DNA of 29,446 nt from Bacillota bacterium. GTDB lineage: Bacteria > Bacillota > Clostridia > Christensenellales > Aristaeellaceae. Below are positions 1 through 8,735 of the stretch, piece by piece (positions within the stretch are counted from its first letter, which is position 1; every line of letters begins with the position of its first letter). The DNA is taken from contig JAEZHK010000092.1 in the NCBI GenBank assembly GCA_023416655.1, positions 1-29,446 on the forward strand, written 5' to 3'. Both the position numbers and the translations under genes were made by a program. A model generated the notes under the pieces. That model had not been told where the DNA came from. It did not search any database and worked only from the letters and a program-made list of their open reading frames with translations.

Positions 1-92
1 GCGAGAGATTTTCGATGTAGGGCTAGGAGCCGGAGCGAGGCGTAGCAGCGCTACGTTGAGCGGAGAGCGACACCGCCATACGCGAAAAGATC
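1..92. repeat. intergenic dyad-symmetric repeat unit
   Basis: Imperfect palindrome with no credible reading frame. An outer arm at about 7-23 (GATTTTCG...GTAGGGC) is roughly complementary to 75-92 (GCC ATACGCGAAAAGATC). The centre is a perfect small hairpin, CGTAGC (41-46), AGC loop, GCTACG (50-55). Purine-rich GGAGCG/GAGCGGAG blocks flank the centre. The layout is like the short palindromic repeats dispersed between genes in many GC-rich clostridia. No second copy was seen in this window, so repeat status is inferred from shape. The left part may continue outside the window. Confidence 0.35.
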
Positions 93-152
93 CGCCGAGA
101 CGACGCATTTATATTTGGAATTGGTATTAGGTCGGGAAAACGGAATGCGTTA

Positions 153-175
153 GGGGCGCGGCATGGCCGCGCCCC
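153..175 (-). terminator. strong hairpin downstream of prs
   Basis: Perfect 10-bp GC-only stem, GGGGCGCGGC / GCCGCGCCCC, with a 3-nt loop, 17 nt beyond the prs stop codon. In the prs direction it is followed by TAACGC rather than a U-run, so it is an atypical terminator or an mRNA 3'-end stabiliser. On the plus strand it is followed by CGTTTCATTT. Confidence 0.5.
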
Positions 176-191
176 CGTTTCATTTGATGGC

Positions 192-1190
192 TTATTCAAC
201 GCTCGCGAGGTCTATGCCCGCCTGGACGATGTCCTCCGGCAGGCTCGAGAACATGGCGTTGATCGACTGGCTGTTGTAGAACCGAATGATGGTCTCCGCG
301 AACATCGGCGCCACCGAGACCGTGCGGAACTTGGGATGGCCCGCGATGTGCGGGTTGATGACCGTGTCGGTGGACAGCACCTGGTCGATGGGGCTGTCGT
401 TGATCAGCTTCACGCCCTGCGCGGACACGATGTTGTGGCTGAGCAGCGCGCGGATGCGCTTGGCTCCGTTTGCCTTGAGCGCGTAGGCCAGGTTGACCAG
501 CGTGCCGCCGGAGGTGGTGAAGTCGTCCACGATCAGTGCGTTTTTGCCGTCCACGTCGCCCAGGATTTCCAGCACCTGCGGGTTTTCGGAGTGGTCGGTG
601 CGCTGCTTGTCGCCGATGGCGACCGGCAGGTTCAAAACCGCGCCGAACTTTCGCGCCTGCTTGGCGAAGCCCGCGTCGGGCGAGACCACCACGGTGTTGG
701 ACAGGTCCTCTCGCTTCATGGTTTCGCACAGCATCGGCATCGCGTACAGGTGGTCCATCGGGCGCTTGAAAAAGCCCTGTACCTGCGGCGAATGCAGGTC
801 CATCGTGATGAAGCGGTCGCAGCCGGCCAACTCCATCGACTCGGCGCACACGCGGGCGCGGATCGACACGCGGGGTTCGTCCTTCTTGTCGCCCTTGGCG
901 TAGCCGAAGTAGGGCATCACCAGCGTGACGGAAAGCGCGTTCGAGCGCTTGAGCGCGTCCACAAAGAACAGGATCTCCACGAACTCGTCGTTGGGATTCA
1001 TGCCAATGGGCTGCACGAAGTAGACGTTGCGGTCGCGAACCGACTCGTTGACCCGGACAAACGTGTTTCCGTCGGAAAAGCGAACCACCTGCGAAGCGCC
1101 CACCCTGCGCCCCATGTAACGACACATCCGCTCCGCGAACGCGTGGCCTCCGCTGCCCGCGAAGACGGCTATATTGGCATCGGCAAACAC
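192..1190 (-). CDS. prs: ribose-phosphate pyrophosphokinase, divergent subfamily
   Basis: Makes PRPP from ribose-5-phosphate and ATP in the cytosol, feeding purine, pyrimidine, NAD, His and Trp synthesis. The 332 residues cover the whole family length. Visible landmarks are FSDGNTFVRV near the N-terminus, the metal/ATP histidine motif DLHSPQVQGFF (131-141), DKQR (194-197, where the common form has DKRR), and the PRPP-binding loop VDDFTTSGGT (221-230). Common class I enzymes have VDDxxDTAGT there, so this is a different branch; the TSGGT form keeps the two acidic residues. The start is GTG, chosen because AAAGGGG lies about 10 nt upstream. It follows ridA by 57 nt on the same strand and no convincing promoter separates them, so co-transcription is likely. 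Function is fairly sure; whether it is the cell's only Prs is unknown. Confidence 0.9.
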   Translation of the reverse strand: MFADANIAVFAGSGGHAFAERMCRYMGRRVGASQVVRFSDGNTFVRVNESVRDRNVYFVQPIGMNPNDEFVEILFFVDALKRSNALSVTLVMPYFGYAKGDKKDEPRVSIRARVCAESMELAGCDRFITMDLHSPQVQGFFKRPMDHLYAMPMLCETMKREDLSNTVVVSPDAGFAKQARKFGAVLNLPVAIGDKQRTDHSENPQVLEILGDVDGKNALIVDDFTTSGGTLVNLAYALKANGAKRIRALLSHNIVSAQGVKLINDSPIDQVLSTDTVINPHIAGHPKFRTVSVAPMFAETIIRFYNSQSINAMFSSLPEDIVQAGIDLASVE

Positions 1191-1247
1191 CTTGATTACG
1201 CCCCTTTCACTCTGCGGGAACCCATGATTTTGGCTTTTGTAGAAGGG

Positions 1248-1631
1248 TCACAGCCTGATGGCCGCGATGACCTCGATCTCGATCAGCGCGCCCATCGGGA
1301 GCGCCGCAACCTGCACGCATGAGCGGGCGGGATAGGGCATCTCGAGAAACTCGCCGTAGATGGCGTTGACTTCAGAGAAATTCCCAAGATCCGTCAGAAA
1401 GACGCTGACTTTCAAAAGGTTTGTCAGGGAGAGGCCCATTTCCTCCAGCACGGTTTTGAGATTTAAAAGGGCCTGCCGCGCCTGCGCGCCGACGCCGCCC
1501 TCCGCCAGTTTGCCCGTGGCCGGATCGATCGGCAGCATCCCCGAAAAATAGGCGGTTTCACCCTGGATCACCGCCGTCGAATAGGGACCTACCGCTTTGG
1601 GCCCTCGTTCCGTCAGAAAAACCTTCTTCAC
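1248..1631 (-). CDS. ridA: RidA family reactive imine/enamine deaminase
   Basis: RidA (YjgF/YER057c/UK114) proteins hydrolyse reactive 2-aminoacrylate and related enamines released by PLP enzymes, protecting other PLP enzymes. The 127-residue length matches the family exactly. Recognisable segments are the N-terminal GPYSTAV, the central SVFLTDLGNFSEVNAIY, and the C-terminal YPARSCVQVAALPMGALIEIEVIA, which holds the arginine that binds the substrate carboxylate. The start is GTG with GGAGGG 6 nt upstream. It sits between the VanW-family gene and prs on the same strand. Identification is secure; the physiological partner in this organism cannot be read from context. Confidence 0.93.
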   Translation of the reverse strand: MKKVFLTERGPKAVGPYSTAVIQGETAYFSGMLPIDPATGKLAEGGVGAQARQALLNLKTVLEEMGLSLTNLLKVSVFLTDLGNFSEVNAIYGEFLEMPYPARSCVQVAALPMGALIEIEVIAAIRL

Positions 1632-1707
1632 CCGTATCCCTCCGCATGTAATATTGCCATTTCAGTCCCAGATATGCCAACGCCCGCATCTTGTATTGCA
1701 TGATGCG

Positions 1708-3144
1708 CTATGGCGCCAGTACCTCGTCGCGCTCGTGGATGCCCACCCAGTAAACCGGCGCCGACGGATAGTAGTAATCGGTGTGCAGCTCGACGCGCCC
1801 ATCGCCGGCCAGTTCGCCGGTATTCCAGTCGTAGTAGCAGATGAAGGCGCGGGACTTCCTGCCCAGCTTGCCCTCGCTGAGAAGCTTCGTCTCGTCGGTG
1901 TAGTATACGTACTTACCGGTTGTGTCCTTCTTCCTTTTGACGGTGGTGGAGGCGATGTTGTCCTGAAGGATCTCGCTCTCAAGCTCAATTCTGTACTCGG
2001 TGGGCTTACCGTAGATGTTGACCTTCGCATGCTTGACATCGACGGAGGTAAAGATGTAAATCGCGCTGTCGCGGTTGTTGGTGAAGACCAAGTCTTTGCC
2101 GCTGTCGCTGACCGTAGAGTCCAGGCTCGGCGCGACGTATTTAACCACCATCGTGTGCTGCCAGCGCTGCTCGACCGTCATGCCGGCGCGCAGGAGCGCA
2201 ACATAGAGCGTCGTCGAGGCCTGACAAACGCCGCCGCCAATGCCCTGCTGCACGGTGGTGCCAGCGAACTCCGGCGCTTCCTTGAAGCCGTTTTCGACCG
2301 TGCGTCTGCCGACCACCTTGTTGAAGGAGATCGTCTCGCCCGGGTGCACGACGAACCCGTTGAACTTTTTCAGTGCGTTATGGATGTTGCTCACGCGATT
2401 CCTGGAGGAACCTTCGGTGGACGTGGTGCAAGGGCCAATCAGCTTCGTGCCGTTTTGCAGGTCGCTGGTGGAAACATTGGGCTTAACCACCTGAGAGACC
2501 AGCTGGATCTGGGGCGTCGAACCCTCGACAATCACCTTGGCGAGCGCTTCCTTGAGCGCGTCGCCGTCCAGCGCCAGGCCGTCCCTGGACTCGGAAATGT
2601 CCAGCGTCTCGCCGGATTTGATGGTGACCGTCGCTTCCACCGGGGCCACGTCGATCTCGCTTTTGATTGAAGCGACAAACTGATCCAGCAGCGCCGTATC
2701 GTACTTGAGTTCGCTGTTGTAGGCCACTTCGTGGCTCTTCAGGTAATCCTCCTGAGATCGCTTCTGAAAGAAATTGCCGGTGTGGCCAAAATTCCACGCC
2801 AACGCAAGCTGGGAATTCACATCCATCGTCGCGCCCACCATGGAGGGCGTCAACGTCCAGCTTTTATCGTTGTAGGTGAGTGTAATGGCGTTTTGGTTGA
2901 TACGCTGGTCGGCCATGTCGTTCACCAGCTTGTACCCCTCTTCAAAGCTGTAGCCGCCCAAAGAGATGCCGTTGACGTAAACGCCATGCAAAAAAACGTC
3001 TGACTTCGACGTGAACCGCATGATGCCGATGATGATGAGCACGATCACGCCGATGACAAGCGCCATCTTGACCAGGCCCATCACGCCCCGCATCGATAGG
3101 GACTTTCGCCTGCGAACAACCCGTCTTCTATCGCTTTGCGTCAT
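1708..3144 (-). CDS. VanW family protein with peptidoglycan-binding-like domains
   Basis: Membrane-anchored extracellular protein of 478 residues. A basic N-terminus (RRRVVRRRKSL) precedes a single membrane segment (about 25-43, MALVIGVIVLIIIGIM). Residues of about 45-200 resemble the PG_binding_4/YoaR-type repeat that precedes VanW domains. The VanW domain follows at about 230-370 with PGETISFNKVVGRRT and the cysteine motif GGGVCQASTTLY. The C-terminal 100 residues are less familiar. VanW is named from vancomycin-resistance clusters, but in clostridia most copies are chromosomal envelope proteins of unknown role; no vanA/B-type ligase is nearby, so a resistance role should not be assumed. 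An extended -10 promoter lies just upstream. ATG start preceded by AAAGGG. Confidence 0.88.
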   Translation of the reverse strand: MTQSDRRRVVRRRKSLSMRGVMGLVKMALVIGVIVLIIIGIMRFTSKSDVFLHGVYVNGISLGGYSFEEGYKLVNDMADQRINQNAITLTYNDKSWTLTPSMVGATMDVNSQLALAWNFGHTGNFFQKRSQEDYLKSHEVAYNSELKYDTALLDQFVASIKSEIDVAPVEATVTIKSGETLDISESRDGLALDGDALKEALAKVIVEGSTPQIQLVSQVVKPNVSTSDLQNGTKLIGPCTTSTEGSSRNRVSNIHNALKKFNGFVVHPGETISFNKVVGRRTVENGFKEAPEFAGTTVQQGIGGGVCQASTTLYVALLRAGMTVEQRWQHTMVVKYVAPSLDSTVSDSGKDLVFTNNRDSAIYIFTSVDVKHAKVNIYGKPTEYRIELESEILQDNIASTTVKRKKDTTGKYVYYTDETKLLSEGKLGRKSRAFICYYDWNTGELAGDGRVELHTDYYYPSAPVYWVGIHERDEVLAP

Positions 3145-3176
3145 CAGACTAGAACCCTTTCATGGAGATATGCACA

Positions 3177-3185
3177 AGTATACCA
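3177..3185 (-). promoter_or_regulatory. extended -10 promoter for the VanW gene
   Basis: On the minus strand TGGTATACT is an extended -10 (TGn plus TATACT, 5/6 to TATAAT); no good -35 is present. The predicted start near 3170 gives a leader of about 26 nt containing AAAGGG. A 16-nt block around it (GTTTGTGGTATACTTG) recurs with one change at 21644-21659, before the large secreted protein. Confidence 0.5.
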
Positions 3186-3380
3186 CAAACGTGGGTTTCA
3201 TTTCACGCATGTGCAGGTAAAAATCCGGGGCATTCGCTTCTGTTAAGGGCCGAAGCGATCCGTGGAAGGCGAAACAGGATTGGACCATTGCCTGCAGGCA
3301 ATTTCAGCCAAATCCGGACAGCTGGAATTGATTGCCACCGGGCGCCAGAAATAGCGCCTTGCGCACTTCACCGCGAGAGA

Positions 3381-3408
3381 AAGCCGCAAATCGCTTTGCG
3401 GCTTTTTT
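3381..3408 (-). terminator. bidirectional intrinsic terminator after ftsH
   Basis: Perfect 10-bp stem AAGCCGCAAA / TTTGCGGCTT with TCGC loop (3391-3394), starting a few nt past the ftsH TAG. The plus-strand side has TTTTTT; in the ftsH direction the tail is TTTCTCT. The rest of the 266-nt gap to the VanW gene contains small palindromes (ATTGCCTGCAGGCAAT near 3287-3302, and a GGCGC/GCGCC hairpin near 3343-3358) but no supported gene. Confidence 0.75.
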
Positions 3409-3410
3409 GT

Positions 3411-5360
<1,950 letters not shown>

Positions 5361-5402
5361 GGTACAGGATCCCTCGCTTTCCAAAGCGCGCAGTCTATAT
5401 GT

Positions 5403-5431
5403 ATTATATCAGCCGGACCCTTTAAATTCAA
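5403..5431 (-). promoter_or_regulatory. sigma-A promoter for ftsH
   Basis: Minus strand: -35 TTGAAT (5426-5431), 17-bp spacer, -10 TATAAT (5403-5408) preceded by TGA, i.e. also an extended -10. Predicted start near 5396, giving a leader of about 36 nt to the TTG at 5360. It lies in the gap after the hpt stop codon, so ftsH can be expressed apart from tilS-hpt. Confidence 0.7.
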
Positions 5432-5440
5432 ACGCCGGCA

Positions 5441-5983
5441 TTAGTCTTTTGTGTAAATTTCAGGCTTTAACACGCCGATGACCGGCAGGTTTCGATACAA
5501 TTCGGCATAATCCAGGCCGTACCCGACGACGAATTCATCCGGAATCACAAATCCCGTGTAATCCACGTCCACATGGGTGCGCCGACGGTCGGGTTTGTCC
5601 AGAAGCACGCACACCTTCATCGACGCCGCGCCCCGGGCGAACAGCGTCTGCTTAAGGAAGGCCAAGGACATGCCGCTGTCGATGATGTCCTCGACGATGA
5701 TCACGTGCCGCCCGTCGATGGGCTTGTCAAGGTCCTTCAGGATGCGCACGACGCCGGTGGAGCGGGTCGCGCTGCCGTAGCTGGAGATGGCCATGAAGTC
5801 CATGCTGAGCGGGATGTCAATGGCACGGATCAGGTCCGAAAAAAAGACGACCGCGCCCTTCAGAATGCCTACAAGCAGAAGGTCCTTGCCCGCGTAGTCG
5901 CGGGTGATCTCCCTGCCCAGGCGTTCGACGCATTCCTTGATCTTCGCTTCGTCAAACAGGACTTCCTTCAGGTCGTTCATCAT
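5441..5983 (-). CDS. hpt: hypoxanthine phosphoribosyltransferase
   Basis: Transfers the phosphoribosyl group of PRPP to hypoxanthine (and usually guanine) to form IMP/GMP. 180 residues, standard length. Seen: LLLVGILKGAVVFFSDL, MDFMAISSYGSATRSTG (flexible loop region) and the PRPP loop VEDIIDSGMS (about 97-106). The frame is open upstream to 6085, but the real start is ATG at 5983 (or the next codon, 5980): GGAGGGG lies 7 nt before it and the upstream part is tilS coding sequence in another frame. The sequence ATGATGA makes the tilS stop overlap the hpt start, which implies translational coupling. The tilS-hpt pairing is conserved in Firmicutes. Works in the same salvage route as PunA, DeoB and Prs in this window. 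Confidence 0.95.
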   Translation of the reverse strand: MMNDLKEVLFDEAKIKECVERLGREITRDYAGKDLLLVGILKGAVVFFSDLIRAIDIPLSMDFMAISSYGSATRSTGVVRILKDLDKPIDGRHVIIVEDIIDSGMSLAFLKQTLFARGAASMKVCVLLDKPDRRRTHVDVDYTGFVIPDEFVVGYGLDYAELYRNLPVIGVLKPEIYTKD

Positions 5984-7263
5984 GTCCGCGCCCCTCCGTC
6001 GCTCATTGGTATGTATGTCATTTTCACCGCTTGCGAGCCTTCCCGGAGCGCGGCGCGGTTCGAAATGCCCACGCCCACCGCCCACAGCACCTCGCTGCCC
6101 AGCGTCAGCAGCGGAATCCGGTTCCGCAGCGGACGGTCGATCTTCCGATCGGTCAGATAGTCAGACAGGCTTTTCCTGCCATTTGTTCCGAGTGGGCTGA
6201 TCCAGTCGCCGGGTTTGCGCAGCCGGAGGATCGCACCCTGCACCGCTCGCCCGTCCAGCACCTGACTGAATCCGTTTTCGAACACCGGTCTGTTTTCGCA
6301 TGGAACGGTGATCAGCGTCCCCAGAAATTCGTCGGGCGGACGAGTCCCACCGGTCAGGTACAAACGCTTCCCAGCGCGCTCCGCGTCGATCCCTGCGGCC
6401 TGGACGCGGCCCGAAGGCGTGTAGTAGAGATCAGCCAGGCGGGACAACAGACCGTAGTCCGTTTCCGGCAGCAGCTTTTTCAGAGCTCGCCGCACCAGCG
6501 GCCTTTCCGCGGGCGCCGTCTCCAGCGCGTAGAGTCCACCGTCGATCCGGGTGCCGTAAGCCGCAAGAAAACCGTCCGCCAGAGCGTCCAGAAAATCGGA
6601 CTCCTCCGCTGAGATCGAGGCGAACCTCCCCAGCGACTCCATGGCGGCCGGGTAAATCTTCAAAACCGACGGAAGTACTTCGGACCGAAGTCTGTTCCTT
6701 GGCGTATCCGGGACCGCATTGGTCTCGTCGGTGCGCCAGTCCTGTCCCTGTTCTTCCAGATACCGGACGAGGTCTGTTTTTTTAGCGCCCAACAGAGGCC
6801 TCGCCCAATGGCCCGCGCGAGGCCGGATGCCCGCCGCGCCCGAAGTACCCGCGCCACGGAACAGGTGCATCAGCACCGTCTCGGCCTGGTCGTCCATGTG
6901 GTGGGCGGTGGCGATCACATCCGCGTTTGCCTCGGTCCTCGCCTTTTCCAGGAACGCCCTGCGGGCTTCCCGCGCCGCGGTTTCAAGCCCCGTGCGGGTG
7001 GTCCTGGCAAGCAGAGGCACATCGCCCGCACCCTCTAGAAGCGGTATGCCCAGCCTTTCGCACAACGTCCGCACAAAGCGCGCGTCGTCCGCGGAGGTGG
7101 ACCGGATGCGGTGGTCGAAATGCGCCGCGGTGAGAGTCAGTTCTTCCCCGTCCGCCTTTTCCTTGAGCAGCAAAAGGAGCGCCACCGAATCCGCGCCACC
7201 GGATACCGCGCAAAGCACGTGCTCGCCCGGTTTGATTGAATCCGAAAGCACAATCGACGGCAT
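5980..7263 (-). CDS. tilS: tRNA(Ile)-lysidine synthetase
   Basis: Modifies C34 of the CAU-anticodon tRNA-Ile to lysidine, switching its identity to isoleucine and its codon to AUA; normally essential. 427 residues from the ATG at 7263. The PP-loop motif SGGADS is at 21-26, followed by the N-type ATP pyrophosphatase domain (TAAHFDHRIR, ATAHHMDDQAETVLMHLFRGAGTSG), a middle substrate-binding domain and the C-terminal TilS_C domain (LRLRKPGDWISPLGTNGRKSLSDYL). In-frame TTG (7287) and ATG (7275) codons exist upstream, but only 7263 has a purine-rich site (GGGAGGG, about 4 nt away). It overlaps hpt by 4 nt. Its promoter lies inside the dacF terminator. Confidence 0.94.
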   Translation of the reverse strand: MPSIVLSDSIKPGEHVLCAVSGGADSVALLLLLKEKADGEELTLTAAHFDHRIRSTSADDARFVRTLCERLGIPLLEGAGDVPLLARTTRTGLETAAREARRAFLEKARTEANADVIATAHHMDDQAETVLMHLFRGAGTSGAAGIRPRAGHWARPLLGAKKTDLVRYLEEQGQDWRTDETNAVPDTPRNRLRSEVLPSVLKIYPAAMESLGRFASISAEESDFLDALADGFLAAYGTRIDGGLYALETAPAERPLVRRALKKLLPETDYGLLSRLADLYYTPSGRVQAAGIDAERAGKRLYLTGGTRPPDEFLGTLITVPCENRPVFENGFSQVLDGRAVQGAILRLRKPGDWISPLGTNGRKSLSDYLTDRKIDRPLRNRIPLLTLGSEVLWAVGVGISNRAALREGSQAVKMTYIPMSDGGART

Positions 7264-7298
7264 GCTCCCTCCCATGCGTTTCTTCAAGGACGCATTCT

Positions 7299-7327
7299 AT
7301 TGTAACCAAAAAACCCCTTTTACGCAA
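7299..7327 (-). promoter_or_regulatory. candidate tilS promoter nested in the dacF terminator
   Basis: Minus strand: TTGCGT (7322-7327), exactly 17 bp, TACAAT (7299-7304). The -10 is 5/6 to consensus, the -35 only 3/6. The predicted start near 7292 gives a leader of about 29 nt. The -35 sits in the loop and descending arm of the dacF terminator hairpin, and the spacer includes its U-run. Confidence 0.5.
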
Positions 7328-7331
7328 GGGG
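7308..7331 (-). terminator. intrinsic terminator of dacF
   Basis: Minus strand: CCCCTT, 6-nt loop GCGTAA, AAGGGG, then TTTTTT. It begins 3 nt after the dacF TAA codon, a textbook factor-independent terminator separating dacF from tilS. Confidence 0.85.
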
Positions 7332-7333
7332 CA

Positions 7334-8497
7334 TTATGCGATTTTGAAGCGCCAGTTTCCAAGTACCCTGCGAACCACATCCCAGTAATTCTGCATGTTC
7401 ACCGACTCCGCAGCGGCCACCGCGACCTGCCCGACGACGCGGCCATCCTTGACCACATCCACACTGCCGATGCGCTGCCCAACCCGGATCGGCGCGCGCA
7501 CGCTCTCCGGAAGATGGGGGGTCAGCGTGATGCTGCCCTCCTCCCCCCTCTCGATCAGGAGCGTAAAGTTTTCGTCCAGCGCCAGCCGGACGCCGTCCTT
7601 CTCCCCGGCCACCACTGGCAATGTGCCGCGCACCCGGGCGCCCTTCTGCGCTACCGGATAGGTGCGGTAATTGGCGAAGCCGTGATCCATCATTCGGCTG
7701 GCAATGTCAAAGCGGGATTTTGCGCTCTTTGCGCCCAGCACCACGGCCACCAGCCGCATGTCGCCGCGCTCGGCGGTGGCGCTCATGCAATAGCCCGCCT
7801 CCTGGGTGGAGCCGGTCTTCAGCCCATCGCAGCCGTCGTAGAGCCGGATAAGCCGGTTGGTGTTGGTCAGCTGCGTGACCCGTCCGTCGTTGTGATCCAG
7901 ATTGTCAAGCCAGACTTTGCTGTACTGGAAATAGAGATTATGCCTGATCAGCTCCGCCGACATCAGCGCCACGTCTCGGGCGGTCGTGTACTGCCCGCTG
8001 GCGGGAAGGCCGGTGCAGTTGATGAAACGGGTGTTCGTCGCGCCCAGCGCGCGGGCGCGGTCGTTCATCTTCTGCACGAACAGCTGCTCGGAGCCGTACA
8101 GGTGCTCCGCCAGCGCGACGCTGGCGTCGTTGGCGGAGGCCACGATGATGCATTTGAGGAGCGTGGACAGCGTCTGCTGCTCGCCGATGTCCAGAAGTAC
8201 CTGCGAGCCGCCCATGCCCTCCGCCTGCTTGGAGATGGTCACCATGTCGTCCAGCTTCGCGCGGCCATCCTCCACCGCCTCGCAGACGAGCAGGATCGTC
8301 ATCACCTTGGTGACGGAGGCCACGGGCCTCGTCTCGTCGGCGTTGAGTTCAAAGATCACCTGCCCACTGTCGGGCTGCATCAATAGCGCCGCGGCGCATT
8401 CGATGTCGATGGGCACCTCCGGCTCCAGCGGCTCGGCCAGCGCCGCCAGCGGCAAAAGCAGCAGGGCGACAGCGCACGCCAGAATTCTCAGGAACAA
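7334..8497 (-). CDS. dacF: D-alanyl-D-alanine carboxypeptidase (DacF/PBP5 type)
   Basis: Low-molecular-weight penicillin-binding protein that removes the terminal D-Ala of peptidoglycan stem peptides; DacF-type enzymes shape the spore cortex in Bacillus. 387 residues from the TTG start. Signal peptide about 1-21 ending ALA (cleavage before EPLEPE). Peptidase S11 motifs: SVTK (active serine 61, lysine 64), SAN (121-123), KTG (227-229). A PBP5_C-like beta domain fills the C-terminus. An in-frame GTG at 8506 overlaps the ribosome-binding site, so TTG at 8497, with GGGAGG 8 nt upstream, is preferred. Gene order deoB-punA-dacF matches the Bacillus drm-punA-dacF operon, although a 166-bp rod element now lies between punA and dacF. 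The binding site is buried in a hairpin. Confidence 0.93.
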   Translation of the reverse strand: MFLRILACAVALLLLPLAALAEPLEPEVPIDIECAAALLMQPDSGQVIFELNADETRPVASVTKVMTILLVCEAVEDGRAKLDDMVTISKQAEGMGGSQVLLDIGEQQTLSTLLKCIIVASANDASVALAEHLYGSEQLFVQKMNDRARALGATNTRFINCTGLPASGQYTTARDVALMSAELIRHNLYFQYSKVWLDNLDHNDGRVTQLTNTNRLIRLYDGCDGLKTGSTQEAGYCMSATAERGDMRLVAVVLGAKSAKSRFDIASRMMDHGFANYRTYPVAQKGARVRGTLPVVAGEKDGVRLALDENFTLLIERGEEGSITLTPHLPESVRAPIRVGQRIGSVDVVKDGRVVGQVAVAAAESVNMQNYWDVVRRVLGNWRFKIA

Positions 8498-8504
8498 TAA
8501 AAAC

Positions 8505-8549
8505 ACCTCCCGGCGAAATTACCATAACGTAGGGTATCCGCCGGGAGGT
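8505..8549 (-). promoter_or_regulatory. leader hairpin covering the dacF ribosome-binding site
   Basis: Perfect 11-bp inverted repeat: 8505-8515 and 8539-8549 (CGCCGGGAGGT on the coding strand), 23-nt loop. The inner arm of the dacF mRNA contains the GGGAGG site, so the stem would occlude it. The dyad extends outward: the flanks AATAAAAAC (left) and GTATTTTTATG (right) are also largely complementary. GTTTTTATT follows the stem in the dacF direction and ATTTTT in the other, so it could also act as a terminator/attenuator. Confidence 0.6.
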
Positions 8550-8569
8550 ATTTTTATGATGAAATTCCA

Positions 8570-8735
8570 GGGGCTGTCGTTATAACCCTAGTGAGGTGGA
8601 TTTTACCGGATTTTTGTTCCCTGCAAGGCGCTTTCCCGATGGAATACTGGGCTGGAAGTATTTCGAGGGGAAGGAACACAGCAGGGGGCGGAAAGACGGT
8701 GAAAGACGCCCATGAGCGGTTGTGACGGCAGCCCC
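8570..8735 (+). repeat. 166-bp rod-forming inverted-repeat element (MITE or structured RNA)
   Basis: Terminal inverted repeats of 18 bp, GGGGCTGTCGTTATAACC (8570-8587) and GGTTGTGACGGCAGCCCC (8718-8735). They match at 15/18; the three differences are all T/C, so in plus-strand RNA all 18 positions pair (three G-U). Further nested arms continue the rod: TTTTACCG with CGGTGAAA, TGTTCC with GGAACA, TTTCCC with GGGGAA, and GGAATAC with GTATTTC around an 8-nt apex. No reading frame of note. It ends exactly in the punA stop codon. No target-site duplication is visible. It fills nearly all the dacF-punA gap. Confidence 0.55.

Noticed and set aside
1708..3144. Vancomycin-resistance cluster suggested by the VanW domain
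   Set aside because: No vanHAX/vanB ligase, VanRS or VanY-like genes nearby; chromosomal VanW proteins are common in clostridia.
8570..8735. Rod element as 6S RNA or SRP RNA
   Set aside because: It has the general rod shape, but the conserved central bubble sequence of 6S and the SRP apical motif are not present.
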